DNA of 64,000 nucleotides, taken from NCBI GenBank assembly GCA_002917075.1, contig NTMA01000062.1, positions 124,001 to 188,000 on the forward strand, read 5' to 3'. Position 1 is the first letter of the stretch; each line of letters opens with the position of its first letter. The DNA comes from Hawksworthiomyces lignivorus. Its lineage: Eukaryota; Ascomycota; Sordariomycetes; Ophiostomatales; Ophiostomataceae. The translations under genes and the position numbers were made by a program. Below are positions 1 to 12,429 of this stretch, piece after piece. The notes under the pieces were generated by a model. It worked only from the letters and a program-made list of their open reading frames with translations. It had not been told where the DNA came from and did not search any database.

Positions 1-636
1 ACAAGTTCGAAAGAGTTTAAAGATTTATGTGCAGATGCACCCTTTGTCATGTTGTGCGCCAAAAACCCAAAAGATCAGTGCTAGAATACCTAAGCCTGTG
101 GCACAACGCTGGCCAGGCGCCTGCGGCCACGCCTTGACACATAATTGATACAGAATTTTGCGTAGAATTCTCCACATTTAATCCAAATCAACCTCATGTA
201 CGGAACCATCAGCACCCATTCCGCCTAAGGCTGAGCAATCCTACGTTAGCCTTCTTGGAAATGCCACATCCAGTCAAGGCGTTTTCTTAGGTGACCTGGT
301 GCATTTCGCCCAATAGCGGATCGCCAGGCCCTCAATTTTTTTTTTTCTTTTTTTTTTTTTAAAAAAAAAGTATGAGGAGGGGCTCTTATTTATTACTTTC
401 CCAAGAAATCACATATCTCAACAAACAATTGATCCTTCCACGGACTCTGCCGTGCTTCGCCATTAGACTTCAGCGACCAAGGTCACCCATGACACCGGTA
501 GTCATGTCGCGTCCCACTCTCGATTTCATACATCACTGCGAAGCTGGTAACAGCTGCAACTAAATCCGCGATATTAACGCAATCATCCGTTTCGACTCGG
601 GATCTGGGCCCCTCCAATTCCTCACTGTTCAAAAAC
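1..636. other. Intergenic region, no gene recognised
   Basis: I see no coding region here. The one notable element is a T-rich run directly followed by nine A residues (about 336-369). The NLR remnant starts at 637. Confidence 0.6.
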
Positions 637-3600
637 ATGGCCCAAATCGGCCTGCCCGAAGGCTGGCCAGCAATTCAGAAAGAGGCGATCGACAGGGCTC
701 GAAAGATAGTTCAAGAATTTCGAGACCAGGATAGAATTTTCCAAGAATGCCTTGACGAAGCCGGAGATATCGCTGGGTTGGTTCAGGCAATCAAGACGAA
801 ATACGAACATCACAAGAACAAGAAGTCGATCAGGTTTGTTTCCCGGTTCGAGAACTTGGCTGCCTGGCTTCAGGATTTCTCTAGCATCGTCGAGGTGGCG
901 GTGCAGATGCAGAGTTCGATCTCGTTACCCCTCTGGGTTCCGATCAAGTTTGTGCTCCACGTATGCAGATACCTTCCGTGGTGGTTCTAGAGTATTGATG
1001 GCTAACCCAAGACCTCTTCGTCATTAAGGCGTCTAAATTCCACGCGACCGTGGCTGATCAGATCGCTACGATGCTACAAGAGATATCGGACAGTCTGCCG
1101 TATCGACATCTACATGCGACTGCAATCTGATTCAGCTTTGCAAATAGCTCTCTTGAACATCTTTACCGATATCATAGAGTTTTGTCTCGCCTCATATGGC
1201 TACTTTCGACGAGCCATGCTAGGTAAGTCTGGTAAAGCTGTGCACGCGGACGCCATGAGTATATTAACTCGGCAATCTCGCAGTGCAAATTGGAAAACTT
1301 ATTATAACGCCTATCAAGCAGAGGCTAAGCGGAATTATATCTCGAGCCAAGGTTCACGCGGACATCGCAGATAAGACGGCGGCTGCTGTTGAGCAAGAAA
1401 GAGCTTCTGCATTTCGTGAAGGTAAGAGCCGTGACATTATTGCCTTCAAAATCGAAACCAAACTGACCTAAGAACAGAAACAAGACTTAGGCAAGCTAAA
1501 GATTTAAGATCAGCTTGTGAAAAGTGGCTGAGGCCAGCCAACATACGGCGGACTCAGCAGATATTACGAGAGAGAAGGCTGCAGGGCACCTGCGACTGGA
1601 TATGGACACATCCATCTTTCATAGCTAGGGAGACATCTCCCAATGCTTCACTATCCGAGAGATTCCTCTGCGTGTCCGGGAAAAGTGGATGTGGCAAGAG
1701 TGTCTTGGCTTCTTCTGTAGCAGATGGACTCAGAGAGAAGGGCAGACAGGTCCTTTTCTTTGCATTTGCAGGCAACGATGCCAATTGTCAAGCCATTGAC
1801 AGCATCCTCAGATCATTCATATGGCAAATGCTTCAGATTCCGCGACTCTTGACCTATTTTGAGCGATTACACACTCTCATGATGCGTGGTCAACCCGACA
1901 CTGCCGAGCTGATAGGAATCCTCGGAGAAATGGCCAAACTCTAGTCGGCTGAAACTTACTGGATTGTAGACAGTATCGACGAGTGCCGTGACCGGCAAGG
2001 CACCGTTATGGAATTCACAAAGACCCTCCTGAGTTACCATGATCTGTCAAAGGTGGTTCTATTCGGCAGACCTCACGCTTTCACGACGATGGAACTTGCC
2101 GGACACACTGTGGAGTTGACGCCTGAAATTGTGCAGGGTGACATTGAGAAATTGGTGGCACAGAAGTTGGACCAAAGCAAAAGCAGCATACTTCAACGAA
2201 GCGATATTCGAGGCCTGTGTCTTCGAGTCCTCGCAGAAAGGTCGGACGGCATGTTCCTATGGGTACGACTCATGTTGGATAACCTCGAGAGGTCTTCGCC
2301 GCCACGGGAAGTGCGCAGGAAGTTTGATTCGCTGCCCAGAGGCCTCTAGCAAGCTTATCGCGATATTCTTACTCAACTTCTCGGGACCCTAGACAATACC
2401 GAGTTACAGCTTGCTCAAGTTGTGTTGAGTTTAGTCGCCACAGCGGGAAGAACGCTAAGTGTCGAGGAATTACAGTATGCCCAGGCACTGGTAATCCGGG
2501 CTGCTGAAGGATATCCAGAAGACGCTCCACTTGAAGACTACCTCATGGCAGATGCTACTAAAAAGATTCTTCGCCTCTGCGGTCCTCTTGTCGTCATCTC
2601 CGACAACAGTGTCCGCTTGGTGCACTTTTCTGCTAAAGAGTTCTTGACAAGACGGGAAGAACATTGGAGACCGGAAGAAGACCAGATAATTCGGTTTCGA
2701 GTTAATCAGATATCCATGCATGAATCCTTGGCTTTGGCGTGTCTAGATTTCCTTTCGACAGAAGAGCATCTCCAGCCCTGGGCTGGACAGACGGGTGAGG
2801 TACCTGGGTGTGCTCTATGGATGACAAAGAACCAACAGCCCTTCCAGGATTACGCTTTTCGATTCGCGCTCTATCACCTCAACCAGCTTCACCCGCCTCC
2901 TGAGGAACTGATTCTTCGTACCAAAGAGTTCGTCGCATCGAGCAATCTTGCCCTTTGTTTCGAACGCTACGCAATGATAATGGTGGAAGACCAGACTTCC
3001 GGCTTCTACTGGGATGCTCTCTCGGATTTGGGTGACTGGATTCAGACTACTGGACTTGGAAGCCAAGTACAAGAAAAATCTCAGACTATCCTCGCCCGGA
3101 AATTGGCCTCATACGAAGCAAGCACTGACCAACACCAATCACTATCTTCGTTTTCTAGGATTTGCGATAAACTCAGTGGCCCCTTGACAAGTGAGTCAGA
3201 GACGGGCGAAGCCGAAGACACTAGACTCGCCTCTATAAGCCCCGATGCTATGCCTAATACCAATGATGACGTCTCTGGAGCTCCCGATCACGAAGAACCA
3301 CTAGAAGTCAGACGAATAGCGCATATTCTAAGAGCTGTCCCTAGCATACCAAAACAGCATCAACTCAATCTTTTCTTGCGAGTGATAGACTTTCACTGGA
3401 ATTTCGGGGGCTTCACCGATCCCTTGGATCTCCTGTTTCGATTGATCCTGAAGAGTATACCCCGAATTGGGGTCTCGGCGCTGATGCTCATCGGCAAATT
3501 TTATCAACGCCTGAAAAAGTTTGAACAAGCGTTGGAAATTTTCAATGCATGTCTAAAGAAGGTTGACAAGTATGACGAACGAGCCAAATGCTTCATTCAC

Positions 3601-4591
3601 TACGAGCTTGGGCTAGTGTATGAAGAATTAAAGCGATACCGAGACGCCGAGTCCAGTTACCGAGCCTCGACGCTCGGAAGTGAAGCCCTCCGCGGGAGTG
3701 ATCACAAAAATACTTTGCAAGCGCTTTGTAGGCTTGCGCACTCGCTCCGGAGACAAGAGAAGTTCGCCGAGGCCGAGAGTGTTTTTCGAAAGGCAATTAC
3801 AGGAGAGAAAAACACTTCTGGTAAAAATCATATCGTCACGTTAAAGTCAGTATACTGGTTGGCAGTTGTTCTTGCAAATCAAGAAAAATATGAAGAGGCC
3901 GAGCTACTATTTCGAAAATCGATAATAGGACGAGAAGAGGCTCTTGGCATTAACCATTCCGCCACTTTACACTCGATAAATCGGCTAGCAGTCGTGCTTA
4001 CACAACAAAAGTATGAAGAAGCCGAGCTATTATTTCGAAAAGCGATAATAAGACGAGAAGAGACTCTTGGCATAAACCATACCCACACGTTACACTATTG
4101 GTTAGCAGTCGTGCTTGCAGAACAAGAAAAGTATGAAGAGGCCGAGCTACTATTTCGAAAATCGATAATAGGACGGGAAGAGATTTTTGGTATAAACCAT
4201 ACCCACACGTTACATTCGTTATATTGGTTAGCAGTCGTGCTTGCCAAACAAGACAAGTATGAAGAGGCCGAGCTACTATTTCGAAAAGTGATCATAGGAC
4301 AAGAAGAAACTCTCGGTATAGACCATACCGACACGTTAAAGTCAGTGCACTGGTTAACGGTCCTGCTTAAAAAACAAGGAAAATATATAGAGGCCGAGTT
4401 ACCGTTTTAAAAAAACAATAATAGGACAAAAAAAAGGCTCTTACTGTAAACTATACCGATACGTTAATCTCGGCACGCTATTTAGCGGCCATGCTTGAAA
4501 ATCAAGGAAAGTACAAAGAGGCCAAGCCACTGCTTGGAAAGGCGATGATACAACAAGAAGAGATTTTTGGTATAAACCATACTGATATGTA
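637..4591 (+). pseudogene. Decayed NACHT-TPR NLR-like (STAND) gene
   Basis: This is a relic of a fungal NLR, a cytosolic signalling NTPase linked to non-self recognition. From the ATG at 637 it has a helical N-terminal region, then a CDWIW segment at about 1590, Walker A (GKSGCGKS, about 1678-1701), Walker B (WIVDSIDEC, about 1966-1990), and a C-terminal array of about 42-residue TPRs of kinesin-light-chain type (about 3710-4590; core KYEEAELLFRK). Probable introns are 961-1028 (donor uncertain), 1223-1283 and 1422-1477; the last two restore the frame exactly. The reading is broken by a frameshift near 1110-1135, in-frame TAG codons at 1942-1944 and 2347-2349, and a TAA at 4408-4410 where the repeats have CGA. 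Beyond that, small insertions shift the frame, but one more repeat is recognisable up to 4591. Apart from the two TAGs, 1478-4407 is one open frame. I infer recent inactivation; UAG readthrough is the less likely alternative. Confidence 0.85.
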
Positions 4592-5204
4592 AACTATGTG
4601 TAATAGCTGGATATTGTCCGACGACGATAAGAAATTGAAAAGAAGGAAAAGAAGCCAAGAGCACAAGAGAGAAGTCGGAAAAGAAGAGCTGTATTTACGT
4701 GCGGTTGTCAAGAGGGTGCGATGGCGGGCCATCAGGAACGAGATTGCAGCCTTATATTTCCTGATTGAAGAGGGTCCCACTGCAGCGCCCACAACAGTGT
4801 GTCCAAACTTACAATAACAAATGCAGTGAAAAAAAAAAAAGAATAACTAAAGAAAAAGAAAAGAAATAGAATAAAGTGCGATACATGTAATTTTTCTGGT
4901 TAAAATCTTCGATAATTTAGCTAGGATATACACACATACATTTTAAAACAATGTTGTTTGATGTGTTTATAAGCATGAATGACTGTAATATTTTCAAATG
5001 TTCCACAGAATCAGTTGAATTCGTAGATTTATTTATTTAGGTGATTTCGTGTCATAATTACGTGCATAACTAACGTGAGGTGTGCGTTCTAAAAAAATTT
5101 ACTTGGCGCTGCTTACATCCTTGGAGATAATGATCATTCATCTTGTCTTGTTAGGCCTAAGGTAGAGCTCCCGACTATGGCGTCATGTTTTGGGGAGACC
5201 CCTT
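4592..5204. other. Intergenic, AT-rich
   Basis: This holds the 3' remnant of the NLR locus and A-rich runs near 4829-4870. No gene is supported. Confidence 0.5.
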
Positions 5205-6553
5205 CTACTCTGACGTATAGGTCAGAGGGACTGCAGGATAGGCATCAGTTCCAAAAGTCGAATTGAGCGTCACAGCACCGGTAGTAGTGCCGTCTTCGAG
5301 CCGTGTCCAGGTCTCCACAGACTTCTCGAGCGTATCAATGTCGAGGAAGATCTGGCGCGAACCCCGGGTCCAAGAGCCGTAGCCGCCGTAGCCAGAGTGG
5401 CGACTGAAGCAGAGGACGACACCATTTCCGGTCAGATCCATGCCTTCAAGCTCCTTGTCCCACTTGAAGCACCAGTCGTTGCCGTGGTCGTGGCCGCTGA
5501 AGACAGCCATAAGGTTCTCGGTTTCTAGCAGCGCCTCCATGAATCCAACGTCTTGACCATCGTAGGTGAAGACGGTTTTGGAGTTTCCTTGGTCTGCCTG
5601 ATTGCCCTGCTGGGAGAGAGGGACGTCGGCATTGATGCCAGGCTCTTCGTTGGCATTGACACCTTCGTTCTGGAAAGCAAGGAATGCGTTCACGGGAATA
5701 TGGACAAAGCCGAGAGAAGGCAGGGCCTTGCCATACTTGGCAGCCAATTTGGCGTTTGTGTCCTTGAACCAGGAGACGACGCTGGGAGCTACCCAGTCCG
5801 GCTGGCCGACGCTCGTTCCATCAGCCGTCTGCTTTTGGAAGTAGTTGCTGTGATTCTGTTAACCCATGTTGGCCGGACAAAAGCGGAAGAGATCTGGTGG
5901 TGTCTGGTACGAACCCTCCTCGGCTGTCAAAGAACCAAAGAATCATAGCCGGCGTCTTTTCTTTCTTGTCCGCAGGGAAGACCTCCAGGTAATAGTTGGT
6001 GACACCGGCATCGCAGTCAGGCACCATCCAGTTTGTCAGACTGTTGTCGTAGCGCTTCTCACGGGAAAAAATTTCTGTCCTCGAGAGATTGAAATCCGAG
6101 TCATGGTCTGTGTTGTGATTAGTCCCGCAGTTATCCCCTACATACGGCATTTCTTAGCAAAGGGCACGACATACTGCCATAGGTGGAAGCCCATGGGAGG
6201 CCAGCAGCTACAACGGGAGCTACAATCATGTCGACATAATTAGTCGCATTCTCCTTGAACGTGTTTTCTCCTGTAATAAAATCGCCATTGATGACAACGA
6301 GGTCGGGCTTTTCGTTCCTCAAGACAGTATTCATCACCTTCAGGGAGTCGACATCCTGCAGTGGGCCCCAATCTGTGTTCTCAGCTTCACCGAAATGCAA
6401 ATCGTTAAAGACTGTGATCTGGAACGTGCCCTTGTCGGTAAAGCGCAGCGTCGGCCAGGCGGCCGCAAACTGCGGGACAATAGCCGCGGCGGAGAAGGCT
6501 AGAAGAGATACAGAAGGCATTTTTTTCTTGGCAGAGATCGGCGCAGTCGACAA
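5205..6553 (-). CDS. Secreted calcineurin-like metallophosphoesterase
   Basis: Predicted exons are 6553-6175, 6107-5911 and 5855-5205 (408 aa). A metal-dependent phosphatase of the fungal secreted, Dcr2-like type is the best match. All the dinuclear metal motifs are visible: FNDLHFG (D-x-H), NGDFITGEN (GD), YGNHDSDF (GNHD) and SGHDHGNDWC (GHDH). The GNHD motif is assembled only by splicing intron 6108-6174, which strongly supports the model; the second intron is 5856-5910. The first Met has a Lys-rich lead. The Met at 6520 gives a cleaner signal peptide (MPSVSLLAF... ending FAAAWP) and may be the real start, giving 397 aa. I infer secretion and organic phosphate scavenging. No break or odd composition was seen. 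Confidence 0.85.
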
Positions 6554-7969
6554 AAATATTGTAGGATGAGACTATCGCGGATCATATATACTCCTTGGCA
6601 GAGTCCACTAGACTGTATACTTTTATTCTAGAATTGGCAAGTTACGGTTCCAGACTGATCATCGCGATATGTGTTAGTCCAGACCGAGGGCAAAAGAGGC
6701 ATAACGGCCACGTGCGATAGGCATCCAATTAGAACCCTGGTCAGCATGCCACGTTCGTGTAAGAGTTGGAGGCGGTTTTGGATTTTGGATTTGGTTATTC
6801 CGGGAATGTCGGCACGTGTGATTAACTATTAAGTTTTCACCACCGGGCATCAAGTTGTTCCACAAAATTTTCGTAGTACCACAGAGTATCTCACCACTGC
6901 ATCACCATTAAGCACATACGCAAAGATGGTATAAAACAAAGTGTAAAGCTAATTCGTTGATATGTACATTTGCGGACATGCAAAAAATAAAAGTGTGCGC
7001 CGATCCTCAAGACAACAAACTGCGGTTCTTTTTTTCTTTTTTTTTTTTTTTTTTGGCTTTACTGCTGCGGGTCCGAGGACTGTTAAATTTTTCTTAGTTT
7101 TCGAAGTGTACAATTTCCTGTGTGACGGTAAATAGTCTAACAGAAAAGATAAAACCGCATGATGACAATGATCATAGCGGGAGGTACGCCCGTCAATACC
7201 ACGTGGATCTTAATGTCGAGGAGCACTCCGCGAGTATACATATGGCCTCTGCTAGGCGACTAGACTAGCAGAGTTCATGCTTAGTGCGATCGTGGCTGGT
7301 TGCATCAGCATTGTACTCTGCAATGATTGCAGTGGTAAGATTTTATATTAGATAGGCAGCGAAATTAGGGGTTTTTTTTATTTTTATTTTTTTTTCATTT
7401 CAGGCAATTACTCTTACTGTGAAGTTCTGTGCGGTATTTCTCCTGTTTCAGCAGAACTTTATTTGAGCGTACGGAGTACTGAAATCTAGTGAAGTTCAAT
7501 ACCGGCTCGGGAAATTGGGGTGAAGCTGATTGATCTTGCTTAGTCATTAGTGGTTCATTGCTGATGCTTACCACGTTCTCATGCTAGCTATATTTTGTGC
7601 TAGTTGCTCATATTCGGAATGTGTTTTCCTTTGTGCTGCTTACCTTGACCACTTGGCCTTTCAGATTATCTATCAAGCCTCGTGGCGGGTCTGATTCGTA
7701 ACAAATTTGTCTCCACCGTTATTGTTGCAGTATCAGAGTCGTTGTAGTCTGCTAAGGCTTATGTAGCCAGCACTTAACCACAGGAACAGTTAAAGAAGCG
7801 GTAGAGCTGCATGTTAACAGAGTCTTAGTGACATTGTGAGCTATTCCTGTTAACATTTTCCACTAAATGTGTTAAAATATGCCAAGAACGTATATTGCTC
7901 AATTAAGAAACCCACAGCTCTGCGCTGGTGTGGCGCCACCGCTAAGCAATTAGTATAATAAGCTTATCG
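6554..7969. other. Long intergenic stretch, no gene recognised
   Basis: About 1.4 kb without a convincing gene. It contains T-rich runs (about 7028-7054 and 7373-7397). The 5' part of the membrane-protein remnant that starts at 7970 was not found here. Confidence 0.55.
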
Positions 7970-8644
7970 TTGATCTCTGTAACACGTCTTAAACTCAGAG
8001 CGATGGAAACCTGCCTGGCGCTCAGGCCTTTTCGGACATATCATGCAGTAGCTGGCAACATTGGTCCTAGAGAGAATTCATTAGTAGACTATACGGGTCA
8101 GGCAGATCTTGCCTTGTTTTACAAGTGGCAGAACGCCACCGCATCAGCTACAACCGCCGGGCTTGTCCAGGACCTGGTTTTCACGGATTGCGTGGCGTCT
8201 CTCGTTGTCGGGACAAAAGGGCCTCACAACTACACCAAGACAAGGCGCCGCAGCTGCTCAAGTTACACCGACCGTGGAAAAAGTGCAATACAACTATACC
8301 TCTTTGGCATCCCTGCATTCCTCACTGCCTTTGGACTACTACTTAGCCTTCTGGCGGCGCTGGCAGCAGTGCTTTTCCAGCACCATGGAAAAAGCAGGCA
8401 GAGGATCCTTATCCTGCAGACGAGCGTGGGCCGCGTCTTCACGGCGCTGCTAGATCCGCACAACAGCAACTTTACGGAGACGCCGAGGGACTGGTTCAAA
8501 GGCAGGGGTGGAGAGGCAATCGATCCGGTCCAGATCTGGAGAGATCGTGCCAGCGAGCAGACCCCGTCTCCGGTTGACGAGAAGAGGGTCGTTGAGGACG
8601 ACAGTAATGGCAAGAGCCTCGGCGGTGCTGCCAAGGTTAAGTAA
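7970..8644 (+). pseudogene. C-terminal remnant of a membrane protein
   Basis: The open stretch encodes a lumenal-like segment with possible N-glycosylation sites, then one strong membrane segment (LYLFGIPAFLTAFGLLLSL...LAAVLF, about 8296-8376) and a soluble tail ending at TAA 8642-8644. Fungal multi-pass proteins of unknown function end this way (one C-terminal TM plus a polar tail), but the N-terminal TM segments expected for that group are absent upstream. A second frame (VEKVQYNY, near 8275-8297) looks more family-like just before the TM, which suggests a frameshift near 8230-8290. The fragment abuts a HET remnant with no spacer. Family assignment is weak. Confidence 0.45.
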
Positions 8645-8654
8645 GACGCACAAA

Positions 8655-9518
8655 ATGACCCAGGACGCGAAATTGGTCGATTACAGTAATTCTGCCATAG
8701 CAAAGTATCACGAGACCTTCCTGGGTGTCGTAAAGTGCCATGCCAAGGATGATACAAATCTTGCAATGCAAATTATTGAGGAGAACCCACGAACCGTCCG
8801 CAACCCGCTGCTGCTCTCTTGGTGCCCCGACTGGCACACGGACGAAGCCGTCTTCCCCGGAACACTCCTCGCGATGTCAACCAACAGCCGTGCTAGAATG
8901 CCAGGCGGCCGCTTGCGCCGTACAGGGCCGTTCATGCAGGTCAATAACGACGCCTCGCTCGAGCTCTGCGGCCTCGCGGTCGACGCCATCGAGCGCACCA
9001 TAGCATCTTTTGGGGAGAATCTGCACACAGACTTTGGCGGAGATCCGTGGCTTGCCTAGTGCCTAGACATCATTGGCAGCGCGACGCTTCCAGCTGCCCC
9101 GGGCGCCTGGGCGGACAACCAGTCGATAGGCGCACAGAGCCAGAAACACATCCATGCGCTAGATGTGCTCAGAACCGTTTTGTAGCCTCCAGATGCGGCC
9201 AGGAGCAGCCATCTCTTGCTTTGTTATGGTCACAAGTTCTTCCGCACAAAGGCAGGCAGGTTGGGCATCGGACCAGCCGACCTACAGGAGAACGATCTCT
9301 TGTGCGCAATCTACGGAGCGCGCACCATATGGGCCCTGCGGCTGCACGGACCACAAAACGATGTCCTCCGTGAAGAACAAGCAGACGAAGCGAGGCAAAA
9401 CAACACTCCAGGTCATGAATACCAGCTTCTCGGCAGTGCACACATACCAACTTTGGTTAGTGGCGAAGCGTGGGGAGGAACAAGCTGCGAGTCAACGCAG
9501 AGGTTCCGAATAAGGTGA
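8655..9518 (+). pseudogene. Remnant of a HET-domain (heterokaryon incompatibility) gene, C-terminal half
   Basis: The frame carries the hallmarks of the region downstream of a HET domain: a DYS...YHETFL segment, a LLLSWCPDW block (family: PSWVPDW), LELCGLAVDAIE, and the C-terminal FFRTKAGRLGIGPADLQ...ND block followed by YQLLGSAHIPTLVSGE. Two in-frame TAG codons interrupt an otherwise single frame, at 9057-9059 and 9180-9182. The HET domain itself (SYxWG and LWIDAxCINQ motifs) is missing; it appears deleted at the join to the membrane-protein fragment upstream. HET proteins trigger cell death on non-self fusion; this copy cannot make one. Both TAGs could derive from CAG by one C-to-T change. 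Confidence 0.75.
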
Positions 9519-10593
9519 CATAGTTCATATACTGCGAGAAGGTGGGACGTGTGCATGAGTGTTGACGAAGGGATAAGACTTACACTTAAATATCCCTTCT
9601 AGGTAGTATAGTAAATAGGAAAAACCAAGATGTTGATTTTGCACATAGCCGGCTTGCACCATCAACATTGGACGGCAAACATAGAATATCGCCGTATTCA
9701 ATTCTTAAGACTGAATGCTCAAGGTAAATAAATAGATCTCGTGGATCGTGAGGGGCAGATGCTCTAGAACCAGGTGATACGTGGAAGATACGTTACTGTT
9801 ACGTATTGTCGTATCGGAGAAGAATATTGTCCCAATATACAGTGAGAGCTGTAGCTGTCGAGTATCGAGTTGTTGGCGAATGAGATCAATCGTATGGTTC
9901 CATACCAGCTGTCCATCGCTTTGTGGTGTGGCTGATCACGGCACAGTGGTGGAGACCACAAGCCCAAGAAAACGTATGAGCTGGTGTGCACGTTGCGGGA
10001 TCTTTCGAAGAAAATGGACAAGCGGGACTTGCTGCAGAAATCCAGAGACGCAGAAATTAAAGTTTCCAAGCGAGCGTCTATTGTGTAATACCACTAAGTC
10101 ACTGTACCAGTACAAAAAGGATTAATCCCTTTGGACACATGTAATAGTACCTTATAACTCAACAGTGTCCTTTGGCAGGATGATGAACCTATTACGGCCG
10201 TAGAAGGAGTGCAATATCAGCATCCGGGACTCCGCGGTAGCGTTTCACTTAGATAGTTAGTGCCTAATTCCAGGTTCGTGCTAACATATTCTAGAACGAA
10301 ACATGTAGTCTGATAGTCAAGTTACTGCAGCATAGTGAGGTGTCTTCTGGTCCATGCCCGTGCGGAGTGCTGGGGAAAGACTTCCATGTTGTGCAAAAGG
10401 GCAAAGGTTTGTGAAGCTACCATTGAAGTAGCTGTAGCCCACTATCCTAGAAAGTCTTTATGTTAGAAAATTCTGTGATTTATTAATAAATACAGCCGTC
10501 TTCAAACTTTTTCTTTCTGGCATATTACACCTATTCATAGTGGTAAATCACATACTGCTACACAAAAGCGTGTACACACTCTTATTACGCAAG
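9519..10593. other. Intergenic region upstream of the FAD oxidoreductase
   Basis: No gene is supported. The last 400 bases form the promoter of the FAD-dependent oxidoreductase and contain the 14-mer at 10224-10237, listed separately. Confidence 0.5.
10224..10237. promoter_or_regulatory. Shared promoter word, copy 1 (CCGGGACTCCGCGG)
   Basis: A 14-mer that recurs exactly at 13145-13158 upstream of the transporter. Its inner octamer GACTCCGC occurs in reverse orientation at 18761-18768 upstream of the Zn2Cys6 gene. CGG-containing words are typical Zn2Cys6 targets. It lies about 357 bases upstream of the oxidoreductase ATG. That it is a binding site is inference. Confidence 0.5.
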
Positions 10594-12228
10594 ATGCATA
10601 CCGCTGACATTTTACAAGAGAACGGCACCACTGGGGGATCCGCAAGTATCGGGAAGAGTGCGGGTGGTACTAGCTGCGCGACAATAACACTGGAGACGGA
10701 GGTAGTGGTGATTGGGGGCAGCCTCGGTGGAGTGGCGTGCGCTCTGGCAGCACTGCGGCAGGGGAAGCGGGTGGTGTTAACGGAAGAACATGCATGGTTG
10801 GGTGGGCAGTTAACGAGTCAGGCGGTGCCGCCAGATGAGCACTCATGGGTGGAGCAGTTTGGGGTGACACGGTCGTACCGGACACTGCGGGAAAGCATAC
10901 GGAATTATTACCGACAGCACTATCCGCTCACGGAAGAAGCGCGGCGGCGAGTGGACCTGAATCCGGGGGCCGGGTTTGTGAGCCGGCTGTGCCACGAACC
11001 ACGGGTGGCCGTGGCGGTTCTAGACAGTTTGCTGCAACCGTACGAGGCAGGGGGGCAGCTGGTAGTGGTGCGGCAGGCAAAACCGATAGCGGCGGCGGTG
11101 GAAGATGGGCGGGTGGCAGCGGTGACGCTGCAGCGGCTGGCGGGCCCGCGGGTTGGAACGACCTTTATGGTGACTGGCACATTTGTGATCGACGCCACAG
11201 AGCTGGGTGACCTGCTACCACTGACGAATACTTCGTATGTCACGGGCTTCGAGTCTCGGTATGAGACGGGCGAACCAGGGGCGCCGGAGCAGGCGCAGCC
11301 ACATAACCAACAAGCGTTTAGCATCTGTTTTGCGGTGGACCATGTTGCTGGCGAGAACCACACGATTCCGCAGCCGGCACGGTATGACTATTGGCGCAGC
11401 TTCGCTCCCGGTTTTTGGGGTGCACCTCTACTCGGATTGCGGGCGCCGGAGCCTCAGACGCTCGAGATCATCGAGCGTCGGTTCTTTCCAAATCCTCCAG
11501 AGGAACGGCCCTCGCACACGAATGGTACCTCCAAAGATGCCTCAGCCAGTGTTGACCTGGACCTCGTGCGCGGCGACCAGAGCCGTTTCCGTGGCGACCT
11601 CGATCTTTGGCTGTTCCGGCGTATCGCAGCTCGGCAGAACTTTCGTGCCGGTGCCTACGCGTCGGACATCTGCCTGGTCAATTGGCCCATGATTGATTAC
11701 TTTGAGGCGCCGTTGGTCGATATTAGCCATGATGAGTATGCTACACTCGTCGCAGCCGCCGAGGAGCTGTCCTATAGCATGCTCTACTGGCTGCAGACGG
11801 AGGCGCCACGCCCAGATGACCCGACTGGCACGCAACGGGGCTTCCCCGGCCTGCGCCTCCGCGGCGACGTCACCGGTACCCCTACTATTGAGGGTGGCTC
11901 TGGGCTTGCTATGGCACCATATATACGCGAGAGCCGGCGAATTCGCGCCGTGACGACTGTAGTCGAGCAGGACGTGGCTGTGGTTGAGAGGCAGAAGCTG
12001 CTGCAACCGGGCGAGACTCGAGTCACCGCTAAGCACTACGCTGACAGCGTCGGTGTCGGCATGTACCGCATTGACTTGCATCCCTCAACGGGCGGTGACA
12101 ACTATATTGACCGGGCCTGTTGCCCATTTGAGATCCCGTTGGGTGCCCTGCTTCCTCGGAATCCCGGCAGTGGTCCCGACTGTGCTCCGCGTAATCTGCT
12201 TGCTGGTTGCAAGAACATCGGCACCACA

Positions 12229-12260
<32 letters not shown>

Positions 12261-12429
12261 TGTCGAATGGAACATTGGTGAAGTCGCAGGCCTGCTCGCC
12301 GCACACTGCCTCGACACCGGCTACGCGCCACATGCCGTGCAGGCCGACCCAAAGTTATTTACTGTGTTTTCTCACCTGCTCGAGCGTGAAGGTGTCGAGA
12401 CGCACTGGCCCGAGGTGAAGCCGTATTGA
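10594..12429 (+). CDS. FAD-dependent oxidoreductase (PF12831-type), intronless
   Basis: Start ATG 10594, 611 aa, single exon. A Rossmann FAD-binding motif lies near the N terminus (VVVIGGSLGGVACALAAL, GGSLGG about residues 41-46), followed by EEHAWLGGQLTSQ, a PPDEH.W block and a VIDATELGDLL segment, the pattern I associate with FAD_oxidored proteins, which are largely bacterial and often sit next to sugar-utilisation genes. The length is normal for the family and no break is seen. It lies upstream of a sugar-type MFS transporter on the same strand and near a Zn2Cys6 regulator, and shares a promoter word with the transporter. I infer oxidation of an imported sugar-like or polyol substrate; the real substrate is unknown. 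Codon choice is odd: the first about 650 bases favour G-ending codons and the remainder favours C-ending codons. Absence of introns fits acquisition from bacteria but does not prove it. Confidence 0.8.

Noticed and set aside
5866..6243. 125-codon open stretch on the plus strand
   Set aside because: Antisense to the metallophosphoesterase, crossing both its introns; no recognisable features.
11542..12081. Long open stretch on the minus strand (179 codons)
   Set aside because: Shadow of the FAD oxidoreductase on the opposite strand; no family motif, and the plus-strand protein is clear.
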